From the NCBI GenBank assembly GCA_016870715.1, contig VGAL01000011.1:1-37760 (forward strand): 37,760 bases of DNA, in the 5' to 3' direction. The notes beneath the pieces are model-generated. The model was not told the origin of the DNA, ran no database searches, and worked only from the letters and a program-made list of their open reading frames with translations. Both the position numbers and the translations under genes were made by a program. How positions within the stretch are numbered: position 1 is the stretch's first letter; each line of letters begins with the position of its first letter. This DNA comes from Actinomycetota bacterium (lineage in GTDB: Bacteria; Actinomycetota; Actinomycetes; Nanopelagicales; Nanopelagicaceae). Shown here piece after piece: positions 16,496 through 25,885 of the stretch.

Positions 16496-17519
16496 CGAGA
16501 TGATCCTTTCACCACACTCCGAAGGTGAAGAAGGCGCAGAGGGAGCGTTACGCCCGAAAAGGCTTGCAGAATTCATCGGTCAGCAACGAATAAAAGATCA
16601 ACTTAATCTTGTTGTATCCGCATCGAAGAAGCGCGGGCACATAACCGACCACATACTTCTCGCAGGACCACCAGGATTAGGTAAAACTACGTTGGCGCAT
16701 ATCGTTGCACAGGAAATTGGCGCTGGTATCAGGCTAACGAGCGGTCCAACTCTGCAACGCGCAGGTGATGTTGCAGCAATTCTCTCTTCAATGACAGAGG
16801 GGGAGATTCTTTTCATCGATGAGATCCATCGAATGTCGCGCCCTGCTGAAGAGATGTTGTACTTGGCGATGGAGGATTTTCGAGTCGATATCATCGTAGG
16901 TAAAGGGCCAGGTGCTACCGCGATACCGCTCGAGTTGCCGAGATTTACTTTGATAGGAGCAACGACTCGAGCCGGGTTATTGCCGAGCCCATTACGTGAT
17001 CGCTTTGGTTTCACTGCACAACTCGATTTTTATGAAGAGTCAGAGTTAGAGGAGGTTCTCTCCCGAAGCGCACAATTGCTGGGGATTGAAATGCAAAGCG
17101 CAGCACTCAGCGAGATTGCTTCTCGTTCGCGTGGCACACCTCGGATAGCCAACCGCCTCTTGCGACGAGTGCGTGACTATGGAGATGTACATGGCTCCGG
17201 CGGAGCGCTCAGCTGTGATGACGTGCGATCGGCGCTTGAGCTCTATGAAATCGACGAGCGTGGATTAGATCGACTTGATCGCTCTCTCTTGCGCGCGATT
17301 ATCGAGCGATTTAACGGAGGACCTGTGGGATTAACGACCATGGCGATGTCGGTCGGGGAGGAGAGCGAGACGATAGAGAGCGTTTGTGAGCCCTTTCTCC
17401 TCCGCTCTGGTTTCTTGGCCAGGACCCCCCGGGGGAGAATGGCAACGGCGAGCGCATGGAAGCATCTAGGGTTGGTTCCACCGTCAACTGTGGAGATTCC
17501 TCTGACCTTTGGTGATTAG
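16488..17519 (+). CDS. ruvB: Holliday junction branch migration ATPase RuvB
   Basis: From GTG 16488 this is a 343-residue AAA+ motor. It has [12 protein letters not shown], Walker [12 protein letters not shown], Walker B LFIDEIHR, sensor 1 with IGATTRAG, and the RLLRRVRDY arginine region. The C-terminal winged helix contains [24 protein letters not shown] and TPRGR. GTG 16488 gives [13 protein letters not shown], which matches the length and acidic N-terminus of actinobacterial RuvB; ATG 16500 and GTG 16476 are alternatives. No yajC gene follows, and the next gene is secD after 34 nt. Confidence 0.95.
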   Translation: MADEMILSPHSEGEEGAEGALRPKRLAEFIGQQRIKDQLNLVVSASKKRGHITDHILLAGPPGLGKTTLAHIVAQEIGAGIRLTSGPTLQRAGDVAAILSSMTEGEILFIDEIHRMSRPAEEMLYLAMEDFRVDIIVGKGPGATAIPLELPRFTLIGATTRAGLLPSPLRDRFGFTAQLDFYEESELEEVLSRSAQLLGIEMQSAALSEIASRSRGTPRIANRLLRRVRDYGDVHGSGGALSCDDVRSALELYEIDERGLDRLDRSLLRAIIERFNGGPVGLTTMAMSVGEESETIESVCEPFLLRSGFLARTPRGRMATASAWKHLGLVPPSTVEIPLTFGD

Positions 17520-17545
17520 ACCAGGCTAGAAAAGGCCCCTAGACT
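17516..17545 (+). promoter_or_regulatory. Putative promoter for secDF
   Basis: TAGACT at 17540-17545 lies 8 nt before the secD GTG at 17554, and TTAGAC at 17516-17521 is an acceptable -35 with an 18-nt spacer. The -35 overlaps the ruvB stop codon. The gap to the GTG has no ribosome binding site, so the secD mRNA would be leaderless. Confidence 0.55.
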
Positions 17546-17553
17546 CCCCCCTT

Positions 17554-19215
17554 GTGTCTACCTCCACCTCACGGCCAGGTCGCGCCATTGTCGCCCTTCT
17601 GGTCATTCTGATTGCAGGTGCTTCGGTCATCTTCCTCCAAGGGGAGAGCAAGATTCGTTATGGCCTGGATCTCCAGGGTGGAACAAGCGTGGTTCTCCAG
17701 CCTCGAATCGATGGCACCTCTGGCGCCGTTACCGCTGCGGCCATTGATCAAGCGGTCGAAATTATTCGCCAGCGCGTGAACTCACTCGGTGTAGCCGAGA
17801 GTGAAGTTGTCGCGCAAGGCAGTGGCATCAACCGTCAGATTGTGATTTCCGTTCCTGGCGAAACTGGTGAACGAGTAGTTGACCTTGTTGGACAGACTGC
17901 CGAGTTACGTTTCCGGCAAGTACTTGCAGTAGGAAGCGCAGTTGAAGCGCCACCGGCTCCAGCACCCTCCACCTCACCAGCAGCCTCGCCTTCGGGTGGC
18001 GCAGCAGCAACTCCTGCGCCATCCGGTAGCAAATTAACAAAGAGCGCTATTCGACATTCAGATCCTGCTCCTGCAGCTACACCAGAGCCAATTGTTACTC
18101 CTAACACCACTACTGCTCCTGAAGGCTCTGCAGATCCAGCCGCTTCCCAAGTAAGCGATGAACTTTCCCAGAAGTTTGCCACGTTGGATTGCACAGATGA
18201 AAAGAACCTCGTTGGCGGTGGCGATAATCCTGATCAACCATTGGTGACCTGTGATCGTGATGGAACTGCTCGGTATGTACTTGGGCCAGCAGAAGTTCTT
18301 GGCCGTCAAGTTCGGGGAGCGACCTCCGCAATCGATCAACAGGGAACCGGTGGTTGGTTTGTTTCCCTTGATTTCAATCGAGAGGGAACTAAGAAGTTTG
18401 GTGAGGTTACTCAGAGAGTTGTCTCGTTAACCGCACCACAAAACCAGGTAGCAATCGTGCTCGATGGCCTTGTTGTATCAGCGCCACGAATCATCGATGC
18501 GATTCTCGGTGGTCAAGCGCAAATCACAGGAAACTTCACCCAACAAGAGGCTAGCGATCTAGCAAATGTCCTCAAGTATGGTTCTTTGCCCCTTGCTTTC
18601 GATCGTGGCGAGGTGCAACAAATTTCTCCAACTCTAGGTAGCGATCAACTAAGAGCAGGCATTTTGGCGGGGGCCCTTGGATTGCTCCTGGTTGTTCTGT
18701 ATTCACTCTTCTACTACCGGGCTCTTGGAATGGTGACTCTAGGCTCACTTGGTTTGGCAGCGCTTATGTTGTGGATGTCCGCTGTAATTCTCGGTAAGAA
18801 TCTCGGCTTCACACTCACATTGGCGGGTATTGCTGGAGCAATTGTTGCTGTGGGTATCACAGCCGACTCTTTCATCATCTATTTTGAGCGTCTTCGTGAT
18901 GAGATTCGAGAGGGACGTTCGCTTCGCTCGGCTGTTGAGAGTGCATGGATACGAGCAAGACGAACAATCATTATTTCGGATTTAGTCTCCTTGATTGCGG
19001 CAGCCCTCCTCTTCACTTTTGCTATAGGTGGCGTTCGAGGCTTTGCTTTCATGTTGGGCTTAACCACATTGATCGACCTCATAGTGATATTCCTCTTCAC
19101 CAAACCAATTATCACTCTGTTGGCGAATGTGAATTTCTTTGCTTCAGGGCACAAGCTTTCAGGACTTGACTCTCACAAAGTAGTTCGTGGAACTATGGCA
19201 GGAAGGCAATCATGA
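17554..19215 (+). CDS. secD: Protein translocase subunit SecD
   Basis: This 553-residue protein uses the proton gradient with SecF to pull proteins through SecYEG. An N-terminal membrane helix (about 10-28) is followed by RYGLDLQGGTSVVLQPR, the family's first motif. Then comes the extracytoplasmic P1 domain, with SQLGVAE-like NSLGVAESEV and an Ala/Pro/Ser/Thr-rich stretch at 130-200. Five C-terminal helices (about 365-535) include TLAGIAGAIVAVGITADSFIIYFERLRDE and RRTIIISDLVSLIAAALLF. The low-complexity insert is common in actinobacterial SecD but differs in length. Start GTG 17554 fits the -10 spacing. The stop overlaps secF. Confidence 0.96.
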   Translation: MSTSTSRPGRAIVALLVILIAGASVIFLQGESKIRYGLDLQGGTSVVLQPRIDGTSGAVTAAAIDQAVEIIRQRVNSLGVAESEVVAQGSGINRQIVISVPGETGERVVDLVGQTAELRFRQVLAVGSAVEAPPAPAPSTSPAASPSGGAAATPAPSGSKLTKSAIRHSDPAPAATPEPIVTPNTTTAPEGSADPAASQVSDELSQKFATLDCTDEKNLVGGGDNPDQPLVTCDRDGTARYVLGPAEVLGRQVRGATSAIDQQGTGGWFVSLDFNREGTKKFGEVTQRVVSLTAPQNQVAIVLDGLVVSAPRIIDAILGGQAQITGNFTQQEASDLANVLKYGSLPLAFDRGEVQQISPTLGSDQLRAGILAGALGLLLVVLYSLFYYRALGMVTLGSLGLAALMLWMSAVILGKNLGFTLTLAGIAGAIVAVGITADSFIIYFERLRDEIREGRSLRSAVESAWIRARRTIIISDLVSLIAAALLFTFAIGGVRGFAFMLGLTTLIDLIVIFLFTKPIITLLANVNFFASGHKLSGLDSHKVVRGTMAGRQS

Positions 19216-20306
19216 CGACCAAATTGTCTTTTGGAGACCGCCTCTATCGCGGCGAGAAATCCTTTAACTTCGTAGAGAACCGTCGTCGTTGGTATGCGCT
19301 CTCTGCGATTTTGATGATTGCATCCATACTCGTTTTGGGCGTTCGCGGACTTGAATTGGGAATCGAATTCAAAGGTGGTTCTGAATTTGTACTGAACAAG
19401 TCTGGCTTAACTGTCCCAGAAGTCCGCTCTGCAATGGGTGCGGCAGATGTGCCAGGCGATCCCATAATCCAGACAGTGGGAGATACAAAGGTCAGAATTC
19501 AAACTGGCGAACTCACCTCTGCTCAGTCCAGCAAGGTGCTGGATGTCCTAGTAAAAACTTTTGGAGTTAACAGGGCTGATATCGATACGAGATTGATTGG
19601 TCCTTCGTGGGGGCAAGAAATCACGCGAAAGGCAGCAACTGCATTAGTGGTCTTCCTCATCGTGATCATTATCTTCTTATCTATTGCATTCGAACCTAAA
19701 ATGGCAATCGCTGCAATTATTGCGCTCCTCCATGATGTCTTCATCACTATTGGAATTTATGCGCTGGTTGGTTTCGAGGTTACTCCCGCGACTGTAATTG
19801 GATTCCTCACCATTCTTGGATACTCGCTTTATGACACAGTTGTGGTCTTCGACAAGGTTCGAGAGAACACTCGTGGAATAGCCGGCGGATCGCGCTCGAC
19901 CTATTCCGAAGCAGCAAACCTTGCGGTTAACCAAACTTTGGTTCGTTCCATCAATACTTCGATCGTGGCCCTTCTTCCGGTTGGCGCCATCTTGTTTGTC
20001 GGAGCGGGAGTTCTTGGCGCTGGAACGCTTAAGGATCTCTCCCTAGCGCTCCTTATCGGTTTGGCTGTTGGTACATATTCGTCAATCTGCGTAGCAACGC
20101 CCTTCTTGGCAGCAATGCGCGAACGTGAACCGGCAATGCAAGCCTTGGCAAAACGGGTTCAAAATCGGAGCAACAAAGTCGCCTCAGGACAGGTTGTTGA
20201 AGCTGAAGTTAGCGTGGCTGGCGAGGCAGTCCGAGGTCCACGTAACCAACCAAAGCGACAGAAGAGTAAAGCGAGCAAAGGCGCTAAAGCGAAGAAAAAG
20301 CGGTAA
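19212..20306 (+). CDS. secF: Protein translocase subunit SecF
   Basis: This 364-residue partner of SecD has a membrane helix at about 28-46, then LGIEFKGGSEFVL, the P1 region, and five helices from about 143. The signature TVIGFLTILGYSLYDTVVVFDKVREN carries the aspartate and arginine of the proton path, and RSINTSIVALLPVGAILFVG follows. The C-terminal 50 residues are very basic (KRQKSKASKGAKAKKKR), probably a cytoplasmic ribosome- or lipid-facing tail. It overlaps secD by 4 nt (ATGA), so the two are made together. Confidence 0.96.
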   Translation: MTTKLSFGDRLYRGEKSFNFVENRRRWYALSAILMIASILVLGVRGLELGIEFKGGSEFVLNKSGLTVPEVRSAMGAADVPGDPIIQTVGDTKVRIQTGELTSAQSSKVLDVLVKTFGVNRADIDTRLIGPSWGQEITRKAATALVVFLIVIIIFLSIAFEPKMAIAAIIALLHDVFITIGIYALVGFEVTPATVIGFLTILGYSLYDTVVVFDKVRENTRGIAGGSRSTYSEAANLAVNQTLVRSINTSIVALLPVGAILFVGAGVLGAGTLKDLSLALLIGLAVGTYSSICVATPFLAAMREREPAMQALAKRVQNRSNKVASGQVVEAEVSVAGEAVRGPRNQPKRQKSKASKGAKAKKKR

Positions 20307-20320
20307 CCACTCCATCGGCG

Positions 20321-20326
20321 TACCCT
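20321..20326 (+). promoter_or_regulatory. Putative leaderless -10 element for rel
   Basis: TACCCT lies 7 nt before the ATG at 20334 in the 27-nt gap after secF. There is no ribosome binding site in the gap. This gives the stringent-response gene its own possible start point within the secDF run. Confidence 0.45.
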
Positions 20327-20333
20327 TGTAACC

Positions 20334-22490
20334 ATGGCGACCGCAACACTGCTTGCCCCATTACTCGCATCGCTGGAATCACAAGGTAGCGATCGCGAGA
20401 AAATCGTGCGCGCGTATGAAATCGCAGAGCGTGCACACCAGGGTCAATCACGCAAATCTGGGGAGCCTTACATCACCCACCCAGTAGCAGTAGCAGAGAT
20501 CTTGAGCGAGCTTGGCATGAATACCCAAACAATCATCGCTGCTCTCTTACACGACACTGTGGAAGATACCCCATATTCCCTCACCCAATTGCGAAAAGAC
20601 TTTGGTACTGAAATAGCAGATCTCGTCGATGGCGTGACGAAATTGGATCGAGTGGTCTATGGTCCAGATGCAGAGGCAGAGACTGTGCGCAAAATGGTCA
20701 TTGCGATGTCTCGTGACATACGGGTCTTGGTAATCAAATTAGCTGATCGACTACATAACGCACGAACGTGGAAATATCTCGAAGCAGAGACCATCTCCCG
20801 CAAAGCACGAGAAACTTTAGATATTTATGCTCCGCTAGCCCACCGTCTTGGAATGAACGCTATCAAGTGGGAGCTAGAGGATCTCGCCTTTGCAGCGCTA
20901 GAGCCGAAGAAGTACGAGGAAATCACACGCTTGGTAGCTCAGAGGCAGAGCGAGCGGAAAGAGCATACCGACAAGGTGATTGCGGAAATTCGTGGGCAGC
21001 TATCAGGTGAGTTTGAAGCAGTTGTTACTGGTCGATACAAGCATTACTTCTCGATCTATCAAAAGATGGTGGTGCGTGGACGCGAATTCAACGAAATCTA
21101 CGATCTCACCGGAGTTCGCGTGTTGGTTAATGATGTAAAAGATTGCTATGGGGTTTTGGGTGCAATACATGCCCATTGGAGCCCGGTCCCAGGGCGCTTC
21201 AAAGATTACATAGCAATGCCAAAATTTAATCTCTATCAATCATTACATACAACAGTGATTGGACCGGATGGACGTGCTATTGAGATTCAAATTCGGACCC
21301 ATGAAATGCATCGACGAGCAGAATTTGGTATCGCAGCGCACTGGAAATATAAGTCAGGGAACCGAGGCACAAATGAGCCGGAGATGGCATGGCTCAAACA
21401 GTTGCACGAGTGGCAGAAAGAGACGGCAGATCCAGAGGAGTTTCTTGAATCGTTACGGTTTGATTTAGGGACTCCAGAGGTCTTCATATTCACGCCCAAG
21501 GGGAGCGTGATCGCTCTCCCTGCCGGTTCAACGCCTGTTGATTTTGCCTACGCGGTCCATACCGAAATTGGCAATCGTTGCGTTGGTGCAAAAGTAAATG
21601 GTCGCCTTGTCTCTCTTGGTACCCCCTTAGCCAACGGAGATGTTGTCGAAGTAGTGACAAACAAGGGAGAGAGCGCTGGGCCAAGTAGAGATTGGCTCAA
21701 TTTTGTACAAAGCCCCAGAGCTCGCTCGAAGATCAAAGCATGGTTCACAAAAGAGCGAAAAGAGGAGGCAATCGATGCAGGCAAGGAATCGATTGCTCGT
21801 CAACTGCGGAAACAGGGCGCACCTCTGCAAAAAATCTTTGCAGGTGCTTCACTTTTAGAACTTGCCCATGAGATGAAGTATCCCGACATCACTGCGCTCT
21901 ACGCAGCAGTAGGGGATGGCCATGTCAGTGCGGCATCAGTCGTGGAGAAGTTATTGCACTTGCTGGGTAGCGAAGAACAGGAGTTTGCCAGTTTAGATAC
22001 CAATCTCGAACCCGTTAAACAGCGGACGCGCAAAAGCGATAGCGGTGTAGAGGTCGTAGGAACAGAGGATCTATTGGTGAAACTTGCCCGCTGTTGTACA
22101 CCCGTACCTGGCGATGCCATAACTGGCTTCATAACAAAAGGAAGCGGAGTTTCAGTACATCGCGAAGATTGCATCAATGTTGTCGATCTCCAATTAAATC
22201 AGGGAGATCGTTTTGTAGAAGTCAGATGGAGTCCGGGAGCAAATTCTGTCTTCCTCGTAAATATCCAAGTGGAAGCATTGGATCGAGCACGCTTGCTCTC
22301 TGATGTTACAAAAGCGCTCTCGGATAATGCGGTGAATATTCTGCATGCTTCAGTCTCGACTGCAAAAGATCGAACCGCTTTTTCGAAGTTCACTTTTGAA
22401 ATGGCAGATGCAAGTCACCTCGATGCAGTTTTGCGTTCAGTGAAAGCCGTTGCTGGCGTATATGACGTTTATCGAGTAACTAACAACTAA
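20334..22490 (+). CDS. rel: Bifunctional (p)ppGpp synthetase/hydrolase
   Basis: This 718-residue long RelA/SpoT homologue controls the stringent response. The N-terminal HD hydrolase has the metal residues in HP (His49), LLHDTVEDT (His73, Asp74) and the later RLHNARTW, so it should be hydrolytically active. The synthetase domain (about 240-350) has VRGREFNEIYDLTGVRVL and GRFKDYIAMPKFNLYQSLHTTVIGP. The RxKD-type loop of bifunctional enzymes fits, rather than the ExDD type of RelA. TGS (about 385-445, EVFIFTPKG), the helical and zinc-finger-like region (KLARCCTPVPGDAITGFI with HREDC) and the C-terminal ACT domain follow. All domains for ribosome sensing are present. It ends exactly where the convergent DUF349 gene ends. 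Confidence 0.95.
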   Translation: MATATLLAPLLASLESQGSDREKIVRAYEIAERAHQGQSRKSGEPYITHPVAVAEILSELGMNTQTIIAALLHDTVEDTPYSLTQLRKDFGTEIADLVDGVTKLDRVVYGPDAEAETVRKMVIAMSRDIRVLVIKLADRLHNARTWKYLEAETISRKARETLDIYAPLAHRLGMNAIKWELEDLAFAALEPKKYEEITRLVAQRQSERKEHTDKVIAEIRGQLSGEFEAVVTGRYKHYFSIYQKMVVRGREFNEIYDLTGVRVLVNDVKDCYGVLGAIHAHWSPVPGRFKDYIAMPKFNLYQSLHTTVIGPDGRAIEIQIRTHEMHRRAEFGIAAHWKYKSGNRGTNEPEMAWLKQLHEWQKETADPEEFLESLRFDLGTPEVFIFTPKGSVIALPAGSTPVDFAYAVHTEIGNRCVGAKVNGRLVSLGTPLANGDVVEVVTNKGESAGPSRDWLNFVQSPRARSKIKAWFTKERKEEAIDAGKESIARQLRKQGAPLQKIFAGASLLELAHEMKYPDITALYAAVGDGHVSAASVVEKLLHLLGSEEQEFASLDTNLEPVKQRTRKSDSGVEVVGTEDLLVKLARCCTPVPGDAITGFITKGSGVSVHREDCINVVDLQLNQGDRFVEVRWSPGANSVFLVNIQVEALDRARLLSDVTKALSDNAVNILHASVSTAKDRTAFSKFTFEMADASHLDAVLRSVKAVAGVYDVYRVTNN

Positions 22491-23783
22491 TTAAGAGAAG
22501 GTAGCGAGCGAGCGCTGGGCCTCTTCAAGCCATACTCGTCGCGCAGCTGCTGATTCCCTCGCAGCAAGAGCCTTTTTCGTATCTCCGGCCGCTTCAGCCT
22601 TGAGCGCTGTTGCTTCATAGTTCGCAATCGCTTCGCTCAGTTGGCGAACCACATCATTTGCGCGCGCCTTGGCGCTCGGATCGCTCTTGCGTTTCTCTTC
22701 ATCCTCGAAAATGCGAATTTCGCCAGCGACCGCGCCAAGTCTTAGATCAAGGGCATCGCGTTGATCGCGAGGAACATTGCCAACTTGCTCCCATTTCTGC
22801 AGAAGATCGCGAAATTTCCGCTTCTGTTCGGCAAAATTGGCGCTAGTAATTGGTAGCAGGGCTTCTAATTCCACTAGGAGCGCTTGCTTAGCAGCAAGAT
22901 TTGTCGCGTTGGAAGAGTCGCGTTTATCAAGGTCTGTTTTCTTCGCATTGAAGAATTGTTCTTGAGCTGCTCGAAACCGTGCCCAGAGCGCATCATCGCT
23001 CTTCTTGGAACCACGTCCCGAGTTCTTCCATTCATTCATCAGCGCCGCGTAACGTTTTGCGGTATTCACCCAATCGCGAGAGGTCGCCAATTTTTCGGCC
23101 TCAGCAACGATTGCCGCTTTGGCCTGGGCGACGGCATCATTCGCGCTTGCAAGCTTTGCAAAATGGGTTCGGCGTCGACGGTCAAAGCCGTTACGGGCAG
23201 CAGAGAAACGCTTCCATAGCTCTTCATCAGCAGCCTTCTCAATACGTGGCAATGATTTCCATTGGTCGAGCAATTCCTTTAAACGATCACCGGAAATCTT
23301 CCAATTATCTTTCGCGGCAACTTCCTCTGCTTCGGCGACAAGTTTCTCTTTCGCTTCGCGAGTTGCCACCCGTTGCGCTGCACGTTCCTGCGCTGCAAGA
23401 GCCTTCTTAGTCGCATAAGCGGCGCGTTGCTCATCAATCAGCGGCGGAATCTGTTCTACCGCCATTGCAAGAGCGGCAAGATCTCCCACCGCGTTCACTG
23501 TTGCTACTTGCTCACGAAGACGCGCTACCGCTTGGTCTGCATCGCTAGGGACCATCGCACCACTACGTACACGCGCTGCGGTCAGAGCAATCTCAGAGGC
23601 GAGTTGCTCGAATTTTCGTACAAAGTAGGCCAAGACTTCTTCTTTGCTCTTTCCTGGATATGAGCCGACCGGTTTCTCGCCATGGCGAGTCCATACATAA
23701 ACCGTTCCATCATCACCTACGCGGCCAAAGAGAGCGGGATCTCCGATGAGGGCGCTTGCTGCCGAAACCAATCCATCTGACAT
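22491..23783 (-). CDS. DUF349 repeat protein
   Basis: This 430-residue highly charged, helical protein begins with a short domain (ALFGRVGDDGTVYVWTRHGEKPVGSYPGKSKEEVLAYFVRKFEQL) and then carries repeated DUF349 helices. DNWKISGDRLKELLDQWKSLPRIEKAADEELWKRFSAARNGF is followed by similar runs near RDWVNTAKRYAALMNEWKNSGRGSKKSDDALWARFRAAQEQF and FAEQKRKFRDLLQKWEQVGNVPRDQRDALDLRLGAV. Each repeat has the W..(x)LW..F pattern. The function of DUF349 is unknown. Start ATG 23783 is decided by an excellent AAAGGAG at 23790-23796 (minus strand) with a 6-nt spacer; longer forms to 23915 add an unlikely N-terminus. It is convergent with rel, with no gap, and divergent from the MBL gene. Confidence 0.85.
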   Translation of the reverse strand: MSDGLVSAASALIGDPALFGRVGDDGTVYVWTRHGEKPVGSYPGKSKEEVLAYFVRKFEQLASEIALTAARVRSGAMVPSDADQAVARLREQVATVNAVGDLAALAMAVEQIPPLIDEQRAAYATKKALAAQERAAQRVATREAKEKLVAEAEEVAAKDNWKISGDRLKELLDQWKSLPRIEKAADEELWKRFSAARNGFDRRRRTHFAKLASANDAVAQAKAAIVAEAEKLATSRDWVNTAKRYAALMNEWKNSGRGSKKSDDALWARFRAAQEQFFNAKKTDLDKRDSSNATNLAAKQALLVELEALLPITSANFAEQKRKFRDLLQKWEQVGNVPRDQRDALDLRLGAVAGEIRIFEDEEKRKSDPSAKARANDVVRQLSEAIANYEATALKAEAAGDTKKALAARESAAARRVWLEEAQRSLATFS

Positions 23784-23789
23784 CTCTTG

Positions 23790-23796
23790 CTCCTTT
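23790..23796 (-). promoter_or_regulatory. Ribosome binding site that fixes the DUF349 start
   Basis: On the minus strand AAAGGAG lies 6 nt before ATG 23783. It is one of the few strong Shine-Dalgarno sequences in the window and rules out the longer starts. A GC-rich inverted repeat (CCCGC/GCGGG) lies just upstream in the leader. Confidence 0.75.
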
Positions 23797-23884
23797 GCGC
23801 GGGGCCCGCCTGCGGGTTCGCTGTAGTAAGTACGATTCGAGTTCTTCCTCTGGTCTGCCGGGATGGCTAACCGTGAGGGTGCTT

Positions 23885-23890
23885 TAGAGT
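23885..23890 (+). promoter_or_regulatory. Possible -10 element for the MBL-hisS-aspS run
   Basis: TAGAGT lies 25 nt before ATG 23916. The leader would be about 19 nt and would contain the GAGGTGG ribosome binding site at 23900-23906. The upstream DUF349 gene reads the other way, so a promoter is needed about here. Confidence 0.35.
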
Positions 23891-23915
23891 AGTGGGAAGA
23901 GGTGGTCGCTCTCAA

Positions 23916-24617
23916 ATGGCAGAAATTACCGGCAATGGGGTACTCATCGATCGGGTGATTGCCAAGGCATTTGCCACCAATTGCTGGATTCTCTCCCAGG
24001 CTGGCAGCGGCGAAGGGCTCATCGTAGATCCTGGCATTGGAGATCCCTACCTACATCAGGCGTTACTGGATCGATGTCGGGAGCTGCGCCTTCGCCCGGT
24101 TGCTGCCCTCATTACTCATGGCCATCTTGACCACATGTTCTCGATCGCCCCCTTATGCGAAAGCGAGAGAATTCCTGCCTTTATTCATAGCGATGATCGA
24201 GCGTTGCTGGCCAATCCCGAGCGGGCGTTGACCAAAAGTACTCAAGCGATGATTCCCCGGGAGATCACCTTCACCGAACCTGATGAGGTGGTGGAACTTT
24301 CCGATGGGTTATCGATTGAATTGGCGGGCCTCTGCCTGACCATTCACCACGCGCCAGGCCATACCCCAGGCTCAGTTGTAGCGCTGGTTAATGGTGAGTA
24401 TCTGGTCTCGGGGGATGTGCTCTTTGCTGGCTCCATAGGGCGAACCGACCTACCTCTGGGTTCGTTGAGCGACATGGAATCTAGTTTGCGTGCGAAAATT
24501 ATCCCCTTGCCCGATGAGGTCATAGTTCTGCCAGGGCATGGCCGAACAACAACCATCGGAGCGGAGCGTCGAAACAACTCGTTCCTGCGCGCTGCTATGG
24601 AGGGACGATTGGGATGA
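23916..24617 (+). CDS. Metallo-beta-lactamase-fold hydrolase (glyoxalase II-like)
   Basis: This 233-residue protein (from ATG 23916) has the MBL motif THGHLDH at residues 67-73 (His68, His70, Asp72, His73). [12 protein letters not shown] follows with the next metal histidine, then VSGDVLF with the bridging aspartate, and VLPGHGRTT with the last histidine. Two metal ions are expected. The glyoxalase II-like arrangement suggests a thioester or other small-molecule hydrolase; the substrate cannot be read. A similar gene lies between rel and hisS in M. tuberculosis (Rv2581c). GTG 23892 is an alternative start, but GAGGTGG 9 nt before ATG 23916 favours the shorter form. The stop overlaps hisS (ATGA). 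Confidence 0.85.
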   Translation: MAEITGNGVLIDRVIAKAFATNCWILSQAGSGEGLIVDPGIGDPYLHQALLDRCRELRLRPVAALITHGHLDHMFSIAPLCESERIPAFIHSDDRALLANPERALTKSTQAMIPREITFTEPDEVVELSDGLSIELAGLCLTIHHAPGHTPGSVVALVNGEYLVSGDVLFAGSIGRTDLPLGSLSDMESSLRAKIIPLPDEVIVLPGHGRTTTIGAERRNNSFLRAAMEGRLG

Positions 24618-25885
24618 AATATCAGGCGCCAAAAGGGGTTAAAGAGTATTTACCTCCGGCATCTGCGCAATTTGAGCGCGTCCGTGATGCGCTACTTGCT
24701 CCTGCTCGCCTTGCCAATTATCAATTGATGGAACTTGCCATATTTGAAGAGACCGAAGTATTCACTCGCGGAGTTGGAGAATCTACCGATGTAGTCTCCA
24801 AAGAGATGTATACCTTCACCGATCGCGCAGATCGATCGCTCACCTTGCGACCTGAGGGAACGGCTGGCGTGATGCGTGCAGTTATCGAAAGTGGAATGGA
24901 TCGAGGGCAACTTCCGGTTAAAGTTTTCTACAACGGCCCTTTCTTCCGCGCAGAACGTCCTCAAGCAGGACGCTATCGCCAGTTTTATCAAGTGGGCATT
25001 GAAGCAATAGGTAGCGATAATCCGCTGGTAGATGTTGAGGTTATCTCGATCGCAACGGAAGGTTTTGCAAACCTTGGTCTTAGGGGATTTAAGTTAGTCG
25101 TTAATTCACTCGGAGATTTTAAGAGCAGAAATGCATATCGATTAGAGTTATCGAAATTCTTGAGCACACTTGATCTCGATGAAGCGACTAGAGAACGAGC
25201 TCGGATCAATCCTCTTCGAATTCTTGATGATAAGAGACCAGAGATGATTAGTGCGCTTGCCAAGGCGCCAAATGTCCTTGACTCGCTCAATCCGCAATCA
25301 CGCGAGGATTTCTCAAAAGTTCAACAAGGTTTAGATGCTCTAGGAATTGCATATGAGATTGATCCGAGACTGGTTCGAGGTCTCGACTATTACACCAAAA
25401 CCACTTTCGAATTTATCCACCCACAATTAGGAGCCCAATCGGGAATAGGTGGTGGTGGTCGTTATGACGGATTAATGGAATCACTAGGTGGTCAGCCACT
25501 CTCGGGGATTGGTTTTGGGATTGGTATTGACCGCGTGATGTTGGCATGCCAAGCCGAGGGGATAGACATTTCCGAAGAGATACCCCTTGCATGTTTCATC
25601 ATTCCCCTTGCACGAGAGTGGGAGTTCGAGGCTTTTCGAATTGGAGCAGAGTTGCGAAGTGCTGGCTTACGTATCGACTTCGCTTTTGGCGATCGTTCGC
25701 TTAAAGGTGCGATGAAAGCTGCAGATAAATCTGGGGCTACATTTGCCTTTGTTCTTGGTGAACGAGAGAGTCAGAGCGGAACCGTTGAATTAAAGGAACT
25801 TGGTACTGGTCAGGTTCAATCAGTTAGGCTCGCGGACTTGGCTACGTTGCTCGGTAACGCGGTTAAGCGATCGAAGGGGAACTAG
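24614..25885 (+). CDS. hisS: Histidyl-tRNA synthetase
   Basis: This 423-residue class II synthetase has all its motifs: motif 1 region [31 protein letters not shown], motif 2 [16 protein letters not shown] with [22 protein letters not shown], the histidine-specific [15 protein letters not shown], and motif 3 [31 protein letters not shown]. The C-terminal anticodon-binding domain begins near [15 protein letters not shown] and is of usual length. It overlaps the MBL gene and shares one base with aspS (TAGTG), so the two synthetases are co-transcribed as in many bacteria. Confidence 0.96.
   Translation: MKYQAPKGVKEYLPPASAQFERVRDALLAPARLANYQLMELAIFEETEVFTRGVGESTDVVSKEMYTFTDRADRSLTLRPEGTAGVMRAVIESGMDRGQLPVKVFYNGPFFRAERPQAGRYRQFYQVGIEAIGSDNPLVDVEVISIATEGFANLGLRGFKLVVNSLGDFKSRNAYRLELSKFLSTLDLDEATRERARINPLRILDDKRPEMISALAKAPNVLDSLNPQSREDFSKVQQGLDALGIAYEIDPRLVRGLDYYTKTTFEFIHPQLGAQSGIGGGGRYDGLMESLGGQPLSGIGFGIGIDRVMLACQAEGIDISEEIPLACFIIPLAREWEFEAFRIGAELRSAGLRIDFAFGDRSLKGAMKAADKSGATFAFVLGERESQSGTVELKELGTGQVQSVRLADLATLLGNAVKRSKGN

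Noticed and set aside
23784-23915. N-terminal extension of the DUF349 protein to 23915
   Set aside because: The extension is basic and low in structure, overlaps the divergent promoter, and is followed by a strong AAAGGAG in front of ATG 23783.
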